A DNA stretch of 64,000 nt from Paenibacillus whitsoniae (GTDB lineage Bacteria; Bacillota; Bacilli; Paenibacillales; NBRC-103111): the NCBI RefSeq assembly GCF_003955665.1, contig NZ_RXHU01000004.1, positions 19,087 to 83,086 on the forward strand, given 5' to 3'. Position 1 is the first letter of the stretch; each line of letters opens with the position of its first letter. A program made the position numbers and the translations under genes. Below are positions 26,060 to 34,808 of this stretch, piece after piece. The notes under the pieces were generated by a model that saw only the letters and a list, made by a program, of their open reading frames with translations, had not been told where the DNA came from and made no database searches.

Positions 26060-28429
26060 TCAAGGCAGCAGCAGATTGCCTTCCACATGCTTCACCGTAA
26101 CGGATTCCGCCGGCAGCATCGAGCGGTTCACGCCTTCTTCTACGCAGGACGCCATGTAGAAATACGCAGCTCCACCAAACGCAACTTCCACACCGTACTT
26201 CCCGCCTGCAAAATGAGAACCGACCGCCTTCAGCTTATGCACCCCGCCCTGCAGCCCAAAATGCATCATATTCGCATCCGGGGCCGTGCTCGTGCAGTTG
26301 CCGAATTTCCAGGTGATCACATTCCCGGGATCGACGCTTTTCAAATAAGCTCCCTGCGGATTCGCCCCGCTGAAGACAGCCCCGCCATCGATCGTTACCC
26401 ATTGATCTGGCTTGCCTTGCGCATTGTTGACATCGCCGACTTTATCCCAAGCGCCCGTGAACAACAAGCAGCAGTCGACGAGGCCGCCGCCCAGCATCAC
26501 GACTTCGCGCGTGCCGACCTTGACCGTGCCGCCGACGCCGGGAACGCCTTTGAACCACGTATTCACCAGCGTCAGCTTGTTGATACTCCCCAGGTTCACA
26601 TCCTCCACGCCCGTAAACTCGCTATTCACGATGGTAAGCTCGCCGTTGCTCGGCGTATAGCCGACCTGCGTCGTCCCTGACCGAATGGGTCGAGCCAGCT
26701 CGTAACCTGCCAGCATGCCGAACGAGCAGCTGTCGATGATGTTTTTCCTTTTGCCCCGGGAGGAGCCTTTGGAAATCGTAATCATCTCCTGCGCCGTACA
26801 GCCTCGCATCTGAAGGCCGTCCATATTGACCCAGATGGAGCCGGAGTTCGCCATTTTCACGCCAGGCTTCGTGTACGTCACCACCGCATGGCAATCTTCC
26901 AGCGTCAGATCAGTCAGCCGCTTGTTGGCGACAATGCGCGAAGCGATATGCTTTTTCACGGTGATCCGTTTGGCGCTGTCCCCCCACGTCGTCCCACTGT
27001 TCGCAAACGAAAGCAAACCAGAGTTATTGATATAGGTCAAATCATGCTCAAACTGCCCATGCGTCACAAACGGACCATACTCGTCGCCATCCCCGTGGCA
27101 GTTCTCCACCATACAATAAGCTGCACATGTAAAATCGTTCAAATGCCGCGCATTGCTCGTATTGCAGTCGCGGATATGCCCGTACAGCACATTGATCTGC
27201 TGCGTCATATAGCCGGTGCCACCCCAGTCGCGCTCTTCCGGATTCATAAGCTGGCAGCGCTCCGTCACATAGTGCGTGTTATAGCGCCGCATGACGACCG
27301 GCCAGAATACCTTGGTCGCCTTGATGCCGGAAGCATCGCATTCCACGGCAAATTCATACGCGACCGGGTTCGAGCCGATTTGATCCCACGTCGGAAAAGG
27401 CCGTGTGCTCGTGCCGTTCGGCGGCACCGGGATGCCCACAAAATTCATATTACGCACGTTGCAGCGAAAAGCGGGATTCACGCGGGTATACGTGATGGAG
27501 CGCCCTTTGGCGAGCAGCCAGCCGGATTTATAATTCAGCCTTATATGTGTCGCATCGAACACTTCCGTGACCTTCACGAGATAATCCAGCTCCCGCTGCG
27601 CGCTGCCGGCGGCATTGTTTTTGATCTGCGCGTGCCACCAGCTGTCCACCTCGAACATCGACGAATTGGCCACTTCGTAAATATCCGAATACTCGGGAAT
27701 ATCCTCGCTCAGCGTCACGGTTTGCGTCACGCCAGGATTTTTCACGCCTTGGAAAAACATCACCGCACCGAACGGGTTATCCAGCGTGTTCAACTCAATC
27801 CCCTCGGTCGTCACCGTGAAGTTATGAAAATCAACCTCAATATCACTGCGGTGATACACGTGACGTCGCACAAAGTTCAGGTTGGAATGCCCCTCCACGC
27901 GATAAAAAGCAGGATCGCCTACAAGCGCGTCGAGCGCGTCATCCGCATTGACGTTCGGCCCAAAAACGCCGAACCACCGCAAGTCGCCGACGCCGCTGTG
28001 AACGACCTCGAACGCGCCGTCGCCCCGATCGGGCTTACGGCCCTTGTCGTCGGCCTTGTCGCGCGGCCGGCCGTTCTTTATCGGCTTGTGCACGGTGCCG
28101 CCGTTCTCGGCTTTTACACTGCCGGCCACGTAGCGAACCAGCTTGGCTCCGCCATCCCCGGCAGCGTTGTGGCCGGCGACAAAGACATACAGACCGTCGT
28201 ACAGCTGGCCGAGTGGGATCGCTTTCAGTTCGGCAACGCTGCTCACACTTTGCACCGGATCTTCGTTGTCACCACTGCCCTTGCCGGCATCGCTGTCCGC
28301 CGAAGCCACGTGCGGCGCAATCGCGTTGCCCGCCAGCATCGCGCCGGTCGCGCCGAGGGCGGCGAGCATTTTACGGCGGCTCATTTTCGTATTAGCTTGG
28401 CTATCTTTCTCTTCACTCGGGAAGAACAT
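26060..28429 (-). CDS. Tat-exported right-handed beta-helix protein, pectate-lyase-like
   Basis: 789 aa. Residues ~17-45 form a twin-arginine signal (SRRKMLAALGATGAMLAGN ending AHVASA-like). A short N-terminal domain (VAELKAIPLGQLYDGLYVFVAGHNAAGDGGAKLV) resembles those on Pectate_lyase_3/GH28-related proteins. Long repetitive strands rich in Asn/Ser follow (about 150-780). A paralogue lies at 38277-40535, with the stretch from RHLNDFTCAAY to SAKRITVKKH almost identical. Likely a secreted polysaccharide lyase or hydrolase that supplies oligosaccharides to the adjacent LplBC importer. Catalytic residues cannot be named. It is the last gene of the MDR-LplBC-SDR-IlvD operon. Confidence 0.8.
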   Translation of the reverse strand: MFFPSEEKDSQANTKMSRRKMLAALGATGAMLAGNAIAPHVASADSDAGKGSGDNEDPVQSVSSVAELKAIPLGQLYDGLYVFVAGHNAAGDGGAKLVRYVAGSVKAENGGTVHKPIKNGRPRDKADDKGRKPDRGDGAFEVVHSGVGDLRWFGVFGPNVNADDALDALVGDPAFYRVEGHSNLNFVRRHVYHRSDIEVDFHNFTVTTEGIELNTLDNPFGAVMFFQGVKNPGVTQTVTLSEDIPEYSDIYEVANSSMFEVDSWWHAQIKNNAAGSAQRELDYLVKVTEVFDATHIRLNYKSGWLLAKGRSITYTRVNPAFRCNVRNMNFVGIPVPPNGTSTRPFPTWDQIGSNPVAYEFAVECDASGIKATKVFWPVVMRRYNTHYVTERCQLMNPEERDWGGTGYMTQQINVLYGHIRDCNTSNARHLNDFTCAAYCMVENCHGDGDEYGPFVTHGQFEHDLTYINNSGLLSFANSGTTWGDSAKRITVKKHIASRIVANKRLTDLTLEDCHAVVTYTKPGVKMANSGSIWVNMDGLQMRGCTAQEMITISKGSSRGKRKNIIDSCSFGMLAGYELARPIRSGTTQVGYTPSNGELTIVNSEFTGVEDVNLGSINKLTLVNTWFKGVPGVGGTVKVGTREVVMLGGGLVDCCLLFTGAWDKVGDVNNAQGKPDQWVTIDGGAVFSGANPQGAYLKSVDPGNVITWKFGNCTSTAPDANMMHFGLQGGVHKLKAVGSHFAGGKYGVEVAFGGAAYFYMASCVEEGVNRSMLPAESVTVKHVEGNLLLP

Positions 28430-28475
28430 CGTGTCACAGCTCCTTTATCGTCTTAGGGATAAGTGCAGTCTGTCT

Positions 28476-30203
28476 TCACTTGGTGGTTCGCAGCTCGGGT
28501 GGCAGCAGAAAATCAAAGTCGCAGCCTTCGTCCGCCTGAAGCACCCGCTCCAGGAACAGCAGGCCATAGCCGCGATCGTACGCCGGAGGCGGCGCCTGCC
28601 ACTGCGCGCTCCGCTCCCGGAGCGTCGCTTCGTCGACGTGCAGCTCCAGCTTGCGGCCGTCGATGTCGAGCTCGATGAGGTCGCCGTCGCGCACGAGGCC
28701 GAGCGGGCCGCCGATCGCCGCTTCCGGCGCGACGTGCACGATCAGCGTGCCGTACGACGTGCCGCTGATGCGGGCGTCAGAGATGCGCACCATGTCGCGC
28801 ACCCCGCGCAGCAACAGCTTCTTCGGAATCGGAATCTGGCCGATTTCCGGCATCGCCGGCGCGCCCTTCGGACCTGCGTTCTGGAGGACGAGCACGCTGT
28901 TCTCGTCCACGTCCAGGTCCGGATCGTCGATGCGCGCGTTCAGATCGGCCGGTGAGGTGAACACGACGGCGCGCCCGGTATGCTTGCGCAGATGCGGCGA
29001 CACCGCCGTCTGCTTGATCAGTGCGCCGTTCGGGGACAAGTTCCCCCGAAGCACAGCGATGCCGCCTTGCGGCGCGATCGGCGCCGCAAGCGGGTAGATG
29101 AGCTCGCGGTCCGGCACGAGCACGCCCTGCAAGTTGTCGGTCACGGTGCCGCCCGTGACCGTCAGGCAGCCGCCATGCAGCAGCGGCTCGATTTCCTTCA
29201 TCAGCGAGGGCACGCCCCCCGCTTCAAAAAACTCCTCCATCTGGTACTTACCCGATGGACGCACATTCACAATAAACGGCGTGGTCGCGCTGATCTCGTC
29301 GAAGCGCTCCAGCGGCAGCCGGTAGCCGAGCCGCCCGGCAATCGCCACAAGATGGATGATCGCATTGGTGGAGCCTGCGCACGCCATCGTCACCCGAATC
29401 GCGTTGTCGATCGATTCGGGCGTAATGATGTCCCTCGGCCGAATGTCCCGGTGGACGAGTTGGACGATCTGCTTGCCGGTCAGCTCCGCCATATGCCGGC
29501 GTCTGGAATCCGGCGCCGGGATGGCGGCGCAGCCAGGCAAAGCCATGCCGAGCGCCTCGGCGATCGCCGCCATCGTGGAGGCCGTGCCCATCACCATGCA
29601 GTGGCCGTCGCTGCGGCAGATCGCATTTTCCGCGACCGTCAGCTGCTCATCGGTGATGTTGCCCGCTTTATGCTCCAGGGTGAACTGGTAGCAGTCCGTG
29701 CAAGCCCCCAGCGTCCGGCCGTTCAGCTTGCCGTTCAGCATCGGCCCGCCGGTCAGCACAATCGCCGGAATGTTGGCGGAGACGGCCGCCATGAGCTGGG
29801 CCGGCACCGTTTTGTCGCAGCCGCCGATGAGGACGACGCCGTCGATCTGATGCGCTTTGATCATTTCCTCGGTGTCCATCGCCATCAGGTTGCGCAGCAG
29901 CATCGTCGTCGGCTTCACATAAGGCTCACCAATGGAAATAGTTGGAAATTCCATCGGCAGCCCGCCGGCCTGCCACACCCCCCGCTTGACGTACTCCGTC
30001 AGTTCCCGAAAGTGCGAATGGCATTTATTCAGCTCGCTGAACGTGTTGCAGATGCCGATCACCGGCTTTTTCAAATCGTCGTCCGTGTAGCCCATCGACT
30101 TCGTAAACGAGCGGTGAATAAACCCCCACAGCCCGGTATCGTTAAAAAAAGCTTCCCCCCGGCGCTGTCCTCCCCGCTCCGAGCGATCATCTTGCTCTGA
30201 CAT
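28476..30203 (-). CDS. IlvD/Edd family dehydratase (sugar-acid dehydratase type)
   Basis: 575 aa from ATG 30203, with GGAGGA 9 nt upstream. The frame stays open toward 30638, but that extension overlaps the SDR gene and is not coding. Fe-S cysteines lie in SELNKCH, IGGCDKTVPAQ and GACTDCYQF; the substrate and Mg sites appear in MACAGSTNAI and TSYGTLIVHV. The fold covers dihydroxy-acid dehydratase and aldonate dehydratases acting on xylonate, arabinonate, galactonate and related acids. Absence of other ilv genes and the sugar-transport neighbours favour an aldonate substrate, giving 2-keto-3-deoxy sugar acids. The exact sugar is not determinable. Confidence 0.9.
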   Translation of the reverse strand: MSEQDDRSERGGQRRGEAFFNDTGLWGFIHRSFTKSMGYTDDDLKKPVIGICNTFSELNKCHSHFRELTEYVKRGVWQAGGLPMEFPTISIGEPYVKPTTMLLRNLMAMDTEEMIKAHQIDGVVLIGGCDKTVPAQLMAAVSANIPAIVLTGGPMLNGKLNGRTLGACTDCYQFTLEHKAGNITDEQLTVAENAICRSDGHCMVMGTASTMAAIAEALGMALPGCAAIPAPDSRRRHMAELTGKQIVQLVHRDIRPRDIITPESIDNAIRVTMACAGSTNAIIHLVAIAGRLGYRLPLERFDEISATTPFIVNVRPSGKYQMEEFFEAGGVPSLMKEIEPLLHGGCLTVTGGTVTDNLQGVLVPDRELIYPLAAPIAPQGGIAVLRGNLSPNGALIKQTAVSPHLRKHTGRAVVFTSPADLNARIDDPDLDVDENSVLVLQNAGPKGAPAMPEIGQIPIPKKLLLRGVRDMVRISDARISGTSYGTLIVHVAPEAAIGGPLGLVRDGDLIELDIDGRKLELHVDEATLRERSAQWQAPPPAYDRGYGLLFLERVLQADEGCDFDFLLPPELRTTK

Positions 30204-30238
30204 GGCTGCAAGTCCTCCTCTGGATGTGTCCTGTTCCT

Positions 30239-31021
30239 CTACAAATCGCACGCATTCGCCAGATGGCCGCCGTCGACGACCAATGTCGTGCCAGTAATAT
30301 AAGAAGCTTCGTCGGATGCCAAAAACAAGAACGCATTCGCGACCTCCTGAATGCTCCCCAGCCTGCCCATCGGCGTGCGCGCCGTCAACTGCAGCGTCCC
30401 CGTCGCCTGCTCTTTCAGCTCGCGATCGAGCGGCGTGTCGATGAATCCCGGCGCCACCGCATTGACGCGGATGCCGTGCGGGGCAAGATCGACCGCCATC
30501 GACTGCGTCAGCAGCACAACGCCGCCCTTCGAGGCGTTGTAATGCGCAAGGACGGCGCTGCCGGCAAGGCCATTCTTCGACGCCATATTGACGATGGCGC
30601 CAGGAATGCCCTCGGCGATCATGCCTCTCGCCATCCATTGGCTAAGCTGAAATGTCGCATTCAGGTTGACGTCAATGATTTTCTCCCAGCGCGCCAGCGG
30701 GATGTCGACGAATGCCTCACGCTGGGCGATACCGGCGTTGTTCACGAGCAGGTCGATGCCGCCCCAAGTGCGCCATACCGCTTCCGCCGCCTGCTCCACC
30801 TGCGCCGGCACGCTGAGATCGCAGACAACAGTCGCGACCTCCACGTCGCTCCCCCGCTCGCGGGCAGCCTCCCGCAGCCGTTCCGCTGTCTGTACCAGTT
30901 CATCCGCCCGATAATCGAGCAGGGCGACATAGGCGCCCTCCTGCAGGAACGTTTCGGCGATGCCTAGGCCAATCCCGCGGGCGCTGCCGGTGATGCACGC
31001 TCTTTTTCCTCGCAATCGCAC
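30239..31021 (-). CDS. Short-chain dehydrogenase/reductase
   Basis: 260 aa starting at GTG 31021, with GGAGG 8 nt upstream. Classical SDR: nucleotide motif TGSARGIGLG, acidic residue after strand 2 (LLDYRAD), NNAGI, Ser in NMASK, YNASK with catalytic Tyr and Lys, and the C-terminal TGTTLVVDGG. The acidic residue suggests NAD+ preference. In this operon it probably oxidises a sugar to its lactone or a keto-deoxy acid to a diketo acid. It lies between the binding-protein gene and the IlvD-type dehydratase. Confidence 0.92.
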   Translation of the reverse strand: MRLRGKRACITGSARGIGLGIAETFLQEGAYVALLDYRADELVQTAERLREAARERGSDVEVATVVCDLSVPAQVEQAAEAVWRTWGGIDLLVNNAGIAQREAFVDIPLARWEKIIDVNLNATFQLSQWMARGMIAEGIPGAIVNMASKNGLAGSAVLAHYNASKGGVVLLTQSMAVDLAPHGIRVNAVAPGFIDTPLDRELKEQATGTLQLTARTPMGRLGSIQEVANAFLFLASDEASYITGTTLVVDGGHLANACDL

Positions 31022-31064
31022 GTCAACAACCTCCTTAGTGACCGAAAAAAGGGATAGCGAAACC

Positions 31065-31101
31065 GTCAGACCGGCGGGCGAGAGGAGCCTGCCAGCCTGA
31101 C
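31065..31101 (-). terminator. Intercistronic hairpin after the binding-protein gene
   Basis: GTCAG-N3-GGC pairs with GCC-N3-CTGAC around a 15-base loop, 35 nt beyond the binding-protein stop. A T-rich stretch (CCCTTTTTTCGG) follows further on. It is likely a partial terminator or mRNA-stabilising stem rather than the operon end. Confidence 0.45.
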
Positions 31102-31135
31102 TTGGTTTTCCTGCCCTAGGCTTTGGAACGATCGC

Positions 31136-32746
31136 CTAGTTGTCGGATTTGAACTTGATCGTTTTGCCTTTCGCTGCGGTTGCCAGCTCGGCGTAGTTGT
31201 CAAAAATCGCTTTGCCGCCGAATTTCGTCATAATTTCTTGACGGTATTGCGGCCAGCCCGATGCATCCTTGTCTTTGAACAAGATTTGTACGTGAAGCTC
31301 GTTCATCCGCTTGCGCATCGCCGCCAAATCCATGCCTTCTTTCACCGTCAGCGCCGTGCCGACGGAAGGGAGGATTTTATAAGAATTGATTTTCTCAATG
31401 ATCTTCTTGTCACGCTCTGTAATGTTAGGGTCGATCACGTTCAGGCCATACACTTCCGGTTTGCGCGGTGTAAACCAGCCGTACACTTCCAGAAAGTTGT
31501 TGTTGTCGACCACATCTTTCTTATAAGCCTCTTGATTCACTTCAATGTTCTTGCCGTTGCGCTTATAGTCCACGCCTTCTTTGCCGTAGCGCGTCAACAG
31601 GAACCCTTCTTCGCCGGCGAGCCAGTCTAGAATTTCGATGGAACGCTGAACTTTAGCGTCAGAAGATTTGGAGGAGATCATGAACGGGTTGCCCGGGATC
31701 GTTTCGACCCATGTGCCCGTTTTCTCCCACGGATGGAACGGCTCCCAATCGGCCGTCGTTTGGCCCGCTTGCTTGGACTTCATTTGCAGGCCTGCCGGAT
31801 TGTTGTCGAACGCGAGGTCGCGCCCTTGGCCGATGACGATACCCGCTTTGCCCTGCGCCGCCTTATCAAAATGCTGGCCGTATTTATTCAGGAACCAGTC
31901 CGGATCGACGACCTTCAGATCGAGCAGCTTTTTAATATCGTCCAGCACACCTTGCATGCGAATGTCGGTACGCACATCGATAAATTGATCATTGCTGTCC
32001 ACATACGTATCGCCGACAAAACCATTCTTCAGGAATTCAGGAAAATCCATCGACACGCTCGTGCCGCCGCCCGCTGCCGTGAAACCGTACGTATCGTTCT
32101 TGCCGTTGCCGTCCGGATCGTTGAACGTGAAGGCCTTCATCACATTGACAAGCTCATCGTAATTCGTCGGCATTTTCAGATTCAGCTTATCCAGCCAATC
32201 CTTCCGAATATAGAACGTACGGTAGTAGTTCGTTTCGTAAGGCACCGGTGCGCGCTTGAATGCGCCCTGCACTTGATACGTTTTGAGATTGGCCTCGGTC
32301 ACCCAATATTTGAAATAGTTCGGCATTTTCGCCGGCGTCACGATCCCGGTCAGATCACGGGCCACACCGTCGCGAATATAGTTATTGGAAGAAATTCCGT
32401 CCGCATAAAAGACATCGGGAATATCGCCGGACGCGATCATGGTATTGAGCTTGGTCGTGTAATCCTGCCCGTTCGGCAAGTACGTCCAATTCAGTTTGAC
32501 ATTGAACTTCTCTTCAATGACACTTTTTACAAAATCCTTGTCCGCCGCAGGAAGCTGGGCGCTGGCATCGGCGATAACCATCCATTTCAGATCAAGCTTT
32601 TCCTTCTTCGCGTCCGAGCTGGCGGATGTCGCCGCAGAATTAGCCGGAGCTGTCGACGACTTCGACTCCTTCTTCGAATCCGAACATGCGCTGAGCATGA
32701 GCGAGGACGCCACCAGTGAGATAGCTACTTTTGATAACGTTTTCAT
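31136..32746 (-). CDS. Oligosaccharide-binding lipoprotein (LplA-type)
   Basis: 536 aa. Lipoprotein signal MKTLSKVAISLVASSLMLSAC with lipobox LSAC, a Lys/Ser-rich linker, then a large extracellular binding domain containing PTNYDELVNVMKAFTFNDPD. Length and style match binding proteins that partner LplB/LplC permeases for oligosaccharides. It lies 187 nt downstream of the LplC gene. The first 15 coding bases match the CcpA cre consensus exactly, so carbon-catabolite control at this point is possible. Confidence 0.9.
   Translation of the reverse strand: MKTLSKVAISLVASSLMLSACSDSKKESKSSTAPANSAATSASSDAKKEKLDLKWMVIADASAQLPAADKDFVKSVIEEKFNVKLNWTYLPNGQDYTTKLNTMIASGDIPDVFYADGISSNNYIRDGVARDLTGIVTPAKMPNYFKYWVTEANLKTYQVQGAFKRAPVPYETNYYRTFYIRKDWLDKLNLKMPTNYDELVNVMKAFTFNDPDGNGKNDTYGFTAAGGGTSVSMDFPEFLKNGFVGDTYVDSNDQFIDVRTDIRMQGVLDDIKKLLDLKVVDPDWFLNKYGQHFDKAAQGKAGIVIGQGRDLAFDNNPAGLQMKSKQAGQTTADWEPFHPWEKTGTWVETIPGNPFMISSKSSDAKVQRSIEILDWLAGEEGFLLTRYGKEGVDYKRNGKNIEVNQEAYKKDVVDNNNFLEVYGWFTPRKPEVYGLNVIDPNITERDKKIIEKINSYKILPSVGTALTVKEGMDLAAMRKRMNELHVQILFKDKDASGWPQYRQEIMTKFGGKAIFDNYAELATAAKGKTIKFKSDN
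32732..32746 (-). promoter_or_regulatory. Candidate cre (CcpA) site overlapping the start codon
   Basis: ATGAAAACGTTATCA on the minus strand fits WTGNAARCGNWWWCA at every position. It forms the first five codons of the binding protein. Roadblock-type cre sites inside genes are known, but M-K-T-L-S is also a common lipoprotein start, so coincidence is possible. Confidence 0.45.
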
Positions 32747-32932
32747 ATAAAAGACCTCCCTGTTCGTTGTGCTGAATAAGTATGATCATGAAACATTACA
32801 TCGCGTACACTTGCCTCTGTCTGAATCGGATTACAGCGTCGGTCTGCCTTTATGCGAAACCTTCCAGCCCGTCACCTCCCTGGATAAAATAAGCGGATCA
32901 GCTTTCCCCTGCCGAACCGGGGCCGCTAAAGG

Positions 32933-33820
32933 TCATCCCTTCACGGCGCCGAGCAGCATGCCTTTGACAAAATATTTTTGCAAGAACGGGTACACCACCA
33001 GCACCGGAACGATTGCAACAACGACAGTCGCCATTTTGATCGTTTCCGGCGGGAGCGTGTTCAGTGCGGATTGCGGAACCGCAAGCTCTTGCGAGACGGC
33101 CGGTGAGACGATCATATTGCGAAGCACCACCTGCAGCGGATACAGCGAGCGGTCATTCAAGTACATAACCCCGCCAAAGTACGCGTTCCAGTGATTCACG
33201 CCGTAGAATAAGCCGAGCGTCGCCATAATCGGAAGCGAAAGCGGAAGCACGATGCGAAGCAGGGTGGCGATGTCCCCGCAGCCGTCAACTTTAGCGGCCT
33301 CTTCCACCTCATGCGGCAATCCTTCAAAGAATGTCTTCATAATGAGGATATTAAAGGAAGACACAAGTCCTGGAATGATCAGCGCCCAAATAGAGTTCAT
33401 CAACCCGGTTGCTTTGACCGTTAAGTAGGTCGGGATAATCCCACCGGAGAACAGCATCGTAAACACAATGCCCATCAGGACGACATTGCGTCCGGGGAGG
33501 AACTTTTTAGATAGCGGATACGCGAGCATCGTCGTTACCGCCAAGTTGCAGGCTGTCCCGACGACGGCGAGAAAGACCGTCACTTGAAGCGCCTTGGGCA
33601 CCGTGTTGCTGGAGAAAATCGTTTTAAACGCTTCGAACGTCACGGAATGCGGAACGATAACGAAGCCGCCGTTCTTAAGTACTTCCGTATACGGCGTGAC
33701 CGACATGATGAACACGAAGTAAATCGGAAATAAGGTCGCCAGGCAGAACAGCCCGAGCACGGTATACAGAACGGCATCTACGATGCGGTCGGATTTTGTT
33801 TTTTTGAGTACGAATGCCAT
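32933..33820 (-). CDS. ABC transporter permease, LplC type
   Basis: 295 aa from ATG 33820, with GGAGG 7 nt upstream; the frame continues to 34012 inside the LplB gene but that part is not coding. Six membrane segments, EAA loop EVEEAAKVDGCGDIATLLRIVLP, and the MLLGAVKG terminus. Family features such as LFSGGIIPTYL and VNHWNAYFGG are typical of LplC subunits. Imports oligosaccharide with LplB and the lipoprotein. The ATPase must be encoded elsewhere. Confidence 0.93.
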   Translation of the reverse strand: MAFVLKKTKSDRIVDAVLYTVLGLFCLATLFPIYFVFIMSVTPYTEVLKNGGFVIVPHSVTFEAFKTIFSSNTVPKALQVTVFLAVVGTACNLAVTTMLAYPLSKKFLPGRNVVLMGIVFTMLFSGGIIPTYLTVKATGLMNSIWALIIPGLVSSFNILIMKTFFEGLPHEVEEAAKVDGCGDIATLLRIVLPLSLPIMATLGLFYGVNHWNAYFGGVMYLNDRSLYPLQVVLRNMIVSPAVSQELAVPQSALNTLPPETIKMATVVVAIVPVLVVYPFLQKYFVKGMLLGAVKG

Positions 33821-33833
33821 GTCGATGCCTCCT

Positions 33834-34793
33834 TTACCAGATGCCGGATCCGCCGACTTTTTTGGCCAGCTTATTGGCCCCAACCACAAGCACGAGACCG
33901 ATGACGGATTTAAAAACACCCATCGCCGCCGGCACGCTGAATTCCATCTGCTCAATGCCTCGCCGGAAAATCCACGTATCGAGAATGTCGCCGACATCGT
34001 AAACGCGGGCATTCAGAAAGATGTATACCTGTTCGAAGCCGGCGTCCATAATATGACCGATCCGCAGAATCAGCAGCAAAATAAACACTTCACGGATACC
34101 CGGGAGGGTAATGTGCCACATTTGCCGCCAGCGCCCCGCCCCGTCCACAACCGCCGCCTCATACAGCTCATTGTTGATGGAGGCCAGCGCAGCCAAGTAG
34201 ATGATGGCGCCGAAGCCTGTGCTTTTCCAAATATCCGAGGATACCAGCAGCGTTCGGAAATACTCCGAATTCTGCAAAATATCGAGATTACCCCAACCCA
34301 TATCACGGAACAGCGTTGTCACCAGTCCGGCGCCAGGCGCAAAGAATGAGAAGACAAGTCCGTAGACGATAATCCAGGATAAAAAATGAGGACCATACGT
34401 AATCGTTTGGACAACTCTTTTGAACCAGGGCGAGCGAATTTCATTTAAAATCAACGCCAGCATCACATCCGGCAGCATATTAAAAAGGATGCGGTACAAA
34501 GAGATTAGGAGCGTGTTGCGCACCAGACTGGGAAATTCCGGCGAAGAAAAGATCACCCGGAAATTATCGAATCCGACCCAATCGCTGCCCCACATGCCTT
34601 TCATGAGGTTGTATTTCTTAAAAGCAATGATCAGCCCGAGCATGGGCACGTATTGATACACAATGTAGTAAACAATGCCCGGCAGCATAAGCAGGTACAG
34701 CCATTTGTAGCGAAGCAGCGTTTTCCATACGCGTGTTGCTAAAGGTTTCTTGGCGAACGTATCGCCGGTCAGCGGTTTAGCGCTGGCTCCCAT
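33834..34793 (-). CDS. ABC transporter permease, LplB type
   Basis: 319 aa. Six membrane segments; typical LplB features include LLMLPGIVYYIVYQYVPM, FKKYNL and WVGFDNF. EAA loop: ELYEAAVVDGAGRWRQMWHI. A G-rich site lies 8 nt before the ATG. It starts 15 nt after the MDR gene and ends 13 nt before the LplC gene, so all are in one operon. Confidence 0.93.
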   Translation of the reverse strand: MGASAKPLTGDTFAKKPLATRVWKTLLRYKWLYLLMLPGIVYYIVYQYVPMLGLIIAFKKYNLMKGMWGSDWVGFDNFRVIFSSPEFPSLVRNTLLISLYRILFNMLPDVMLALILNEIRSPWFKRVVQTITYGPHFLSWIIVYGLVFSFFAPGAGLVTTLFRDMGWGNLDILQNSEYFRTLLVSSDIWKSTGFGAIIYLAALASINNELYEAAVVDGAGRWRQMWHITLPGIREVFILLLILRIGHIMDAGFEQVYIFLNARVYDVGDILDTWIFRRGIEQMEFSVPAAMGVFKSVIGLVLVVGANKLAKKVGGSGIW

Positions 34794-34808
34794 GATCCTT
34801 TCCCCCCT

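Noticed and set aside
26888..28456. 522-codon plus-strand open frame
   Set aside because: Antisense to the Tat-exported beta-helix gene, rich in His/Arg, no ribosome site or recognisable domain. GC-rich shadow.
28980..30200. 406-codon plus-strand open frame
   Set aside because: Antisense shadow of the IlvD/Edd gene with Arg/His-rich composition.
30204..30638. N-terminal extension of the IlvD/Edd frame
   Set aside because: Lies inside the SDR gene in another phase; the ATG at 30203 has an ideal ribosome site.
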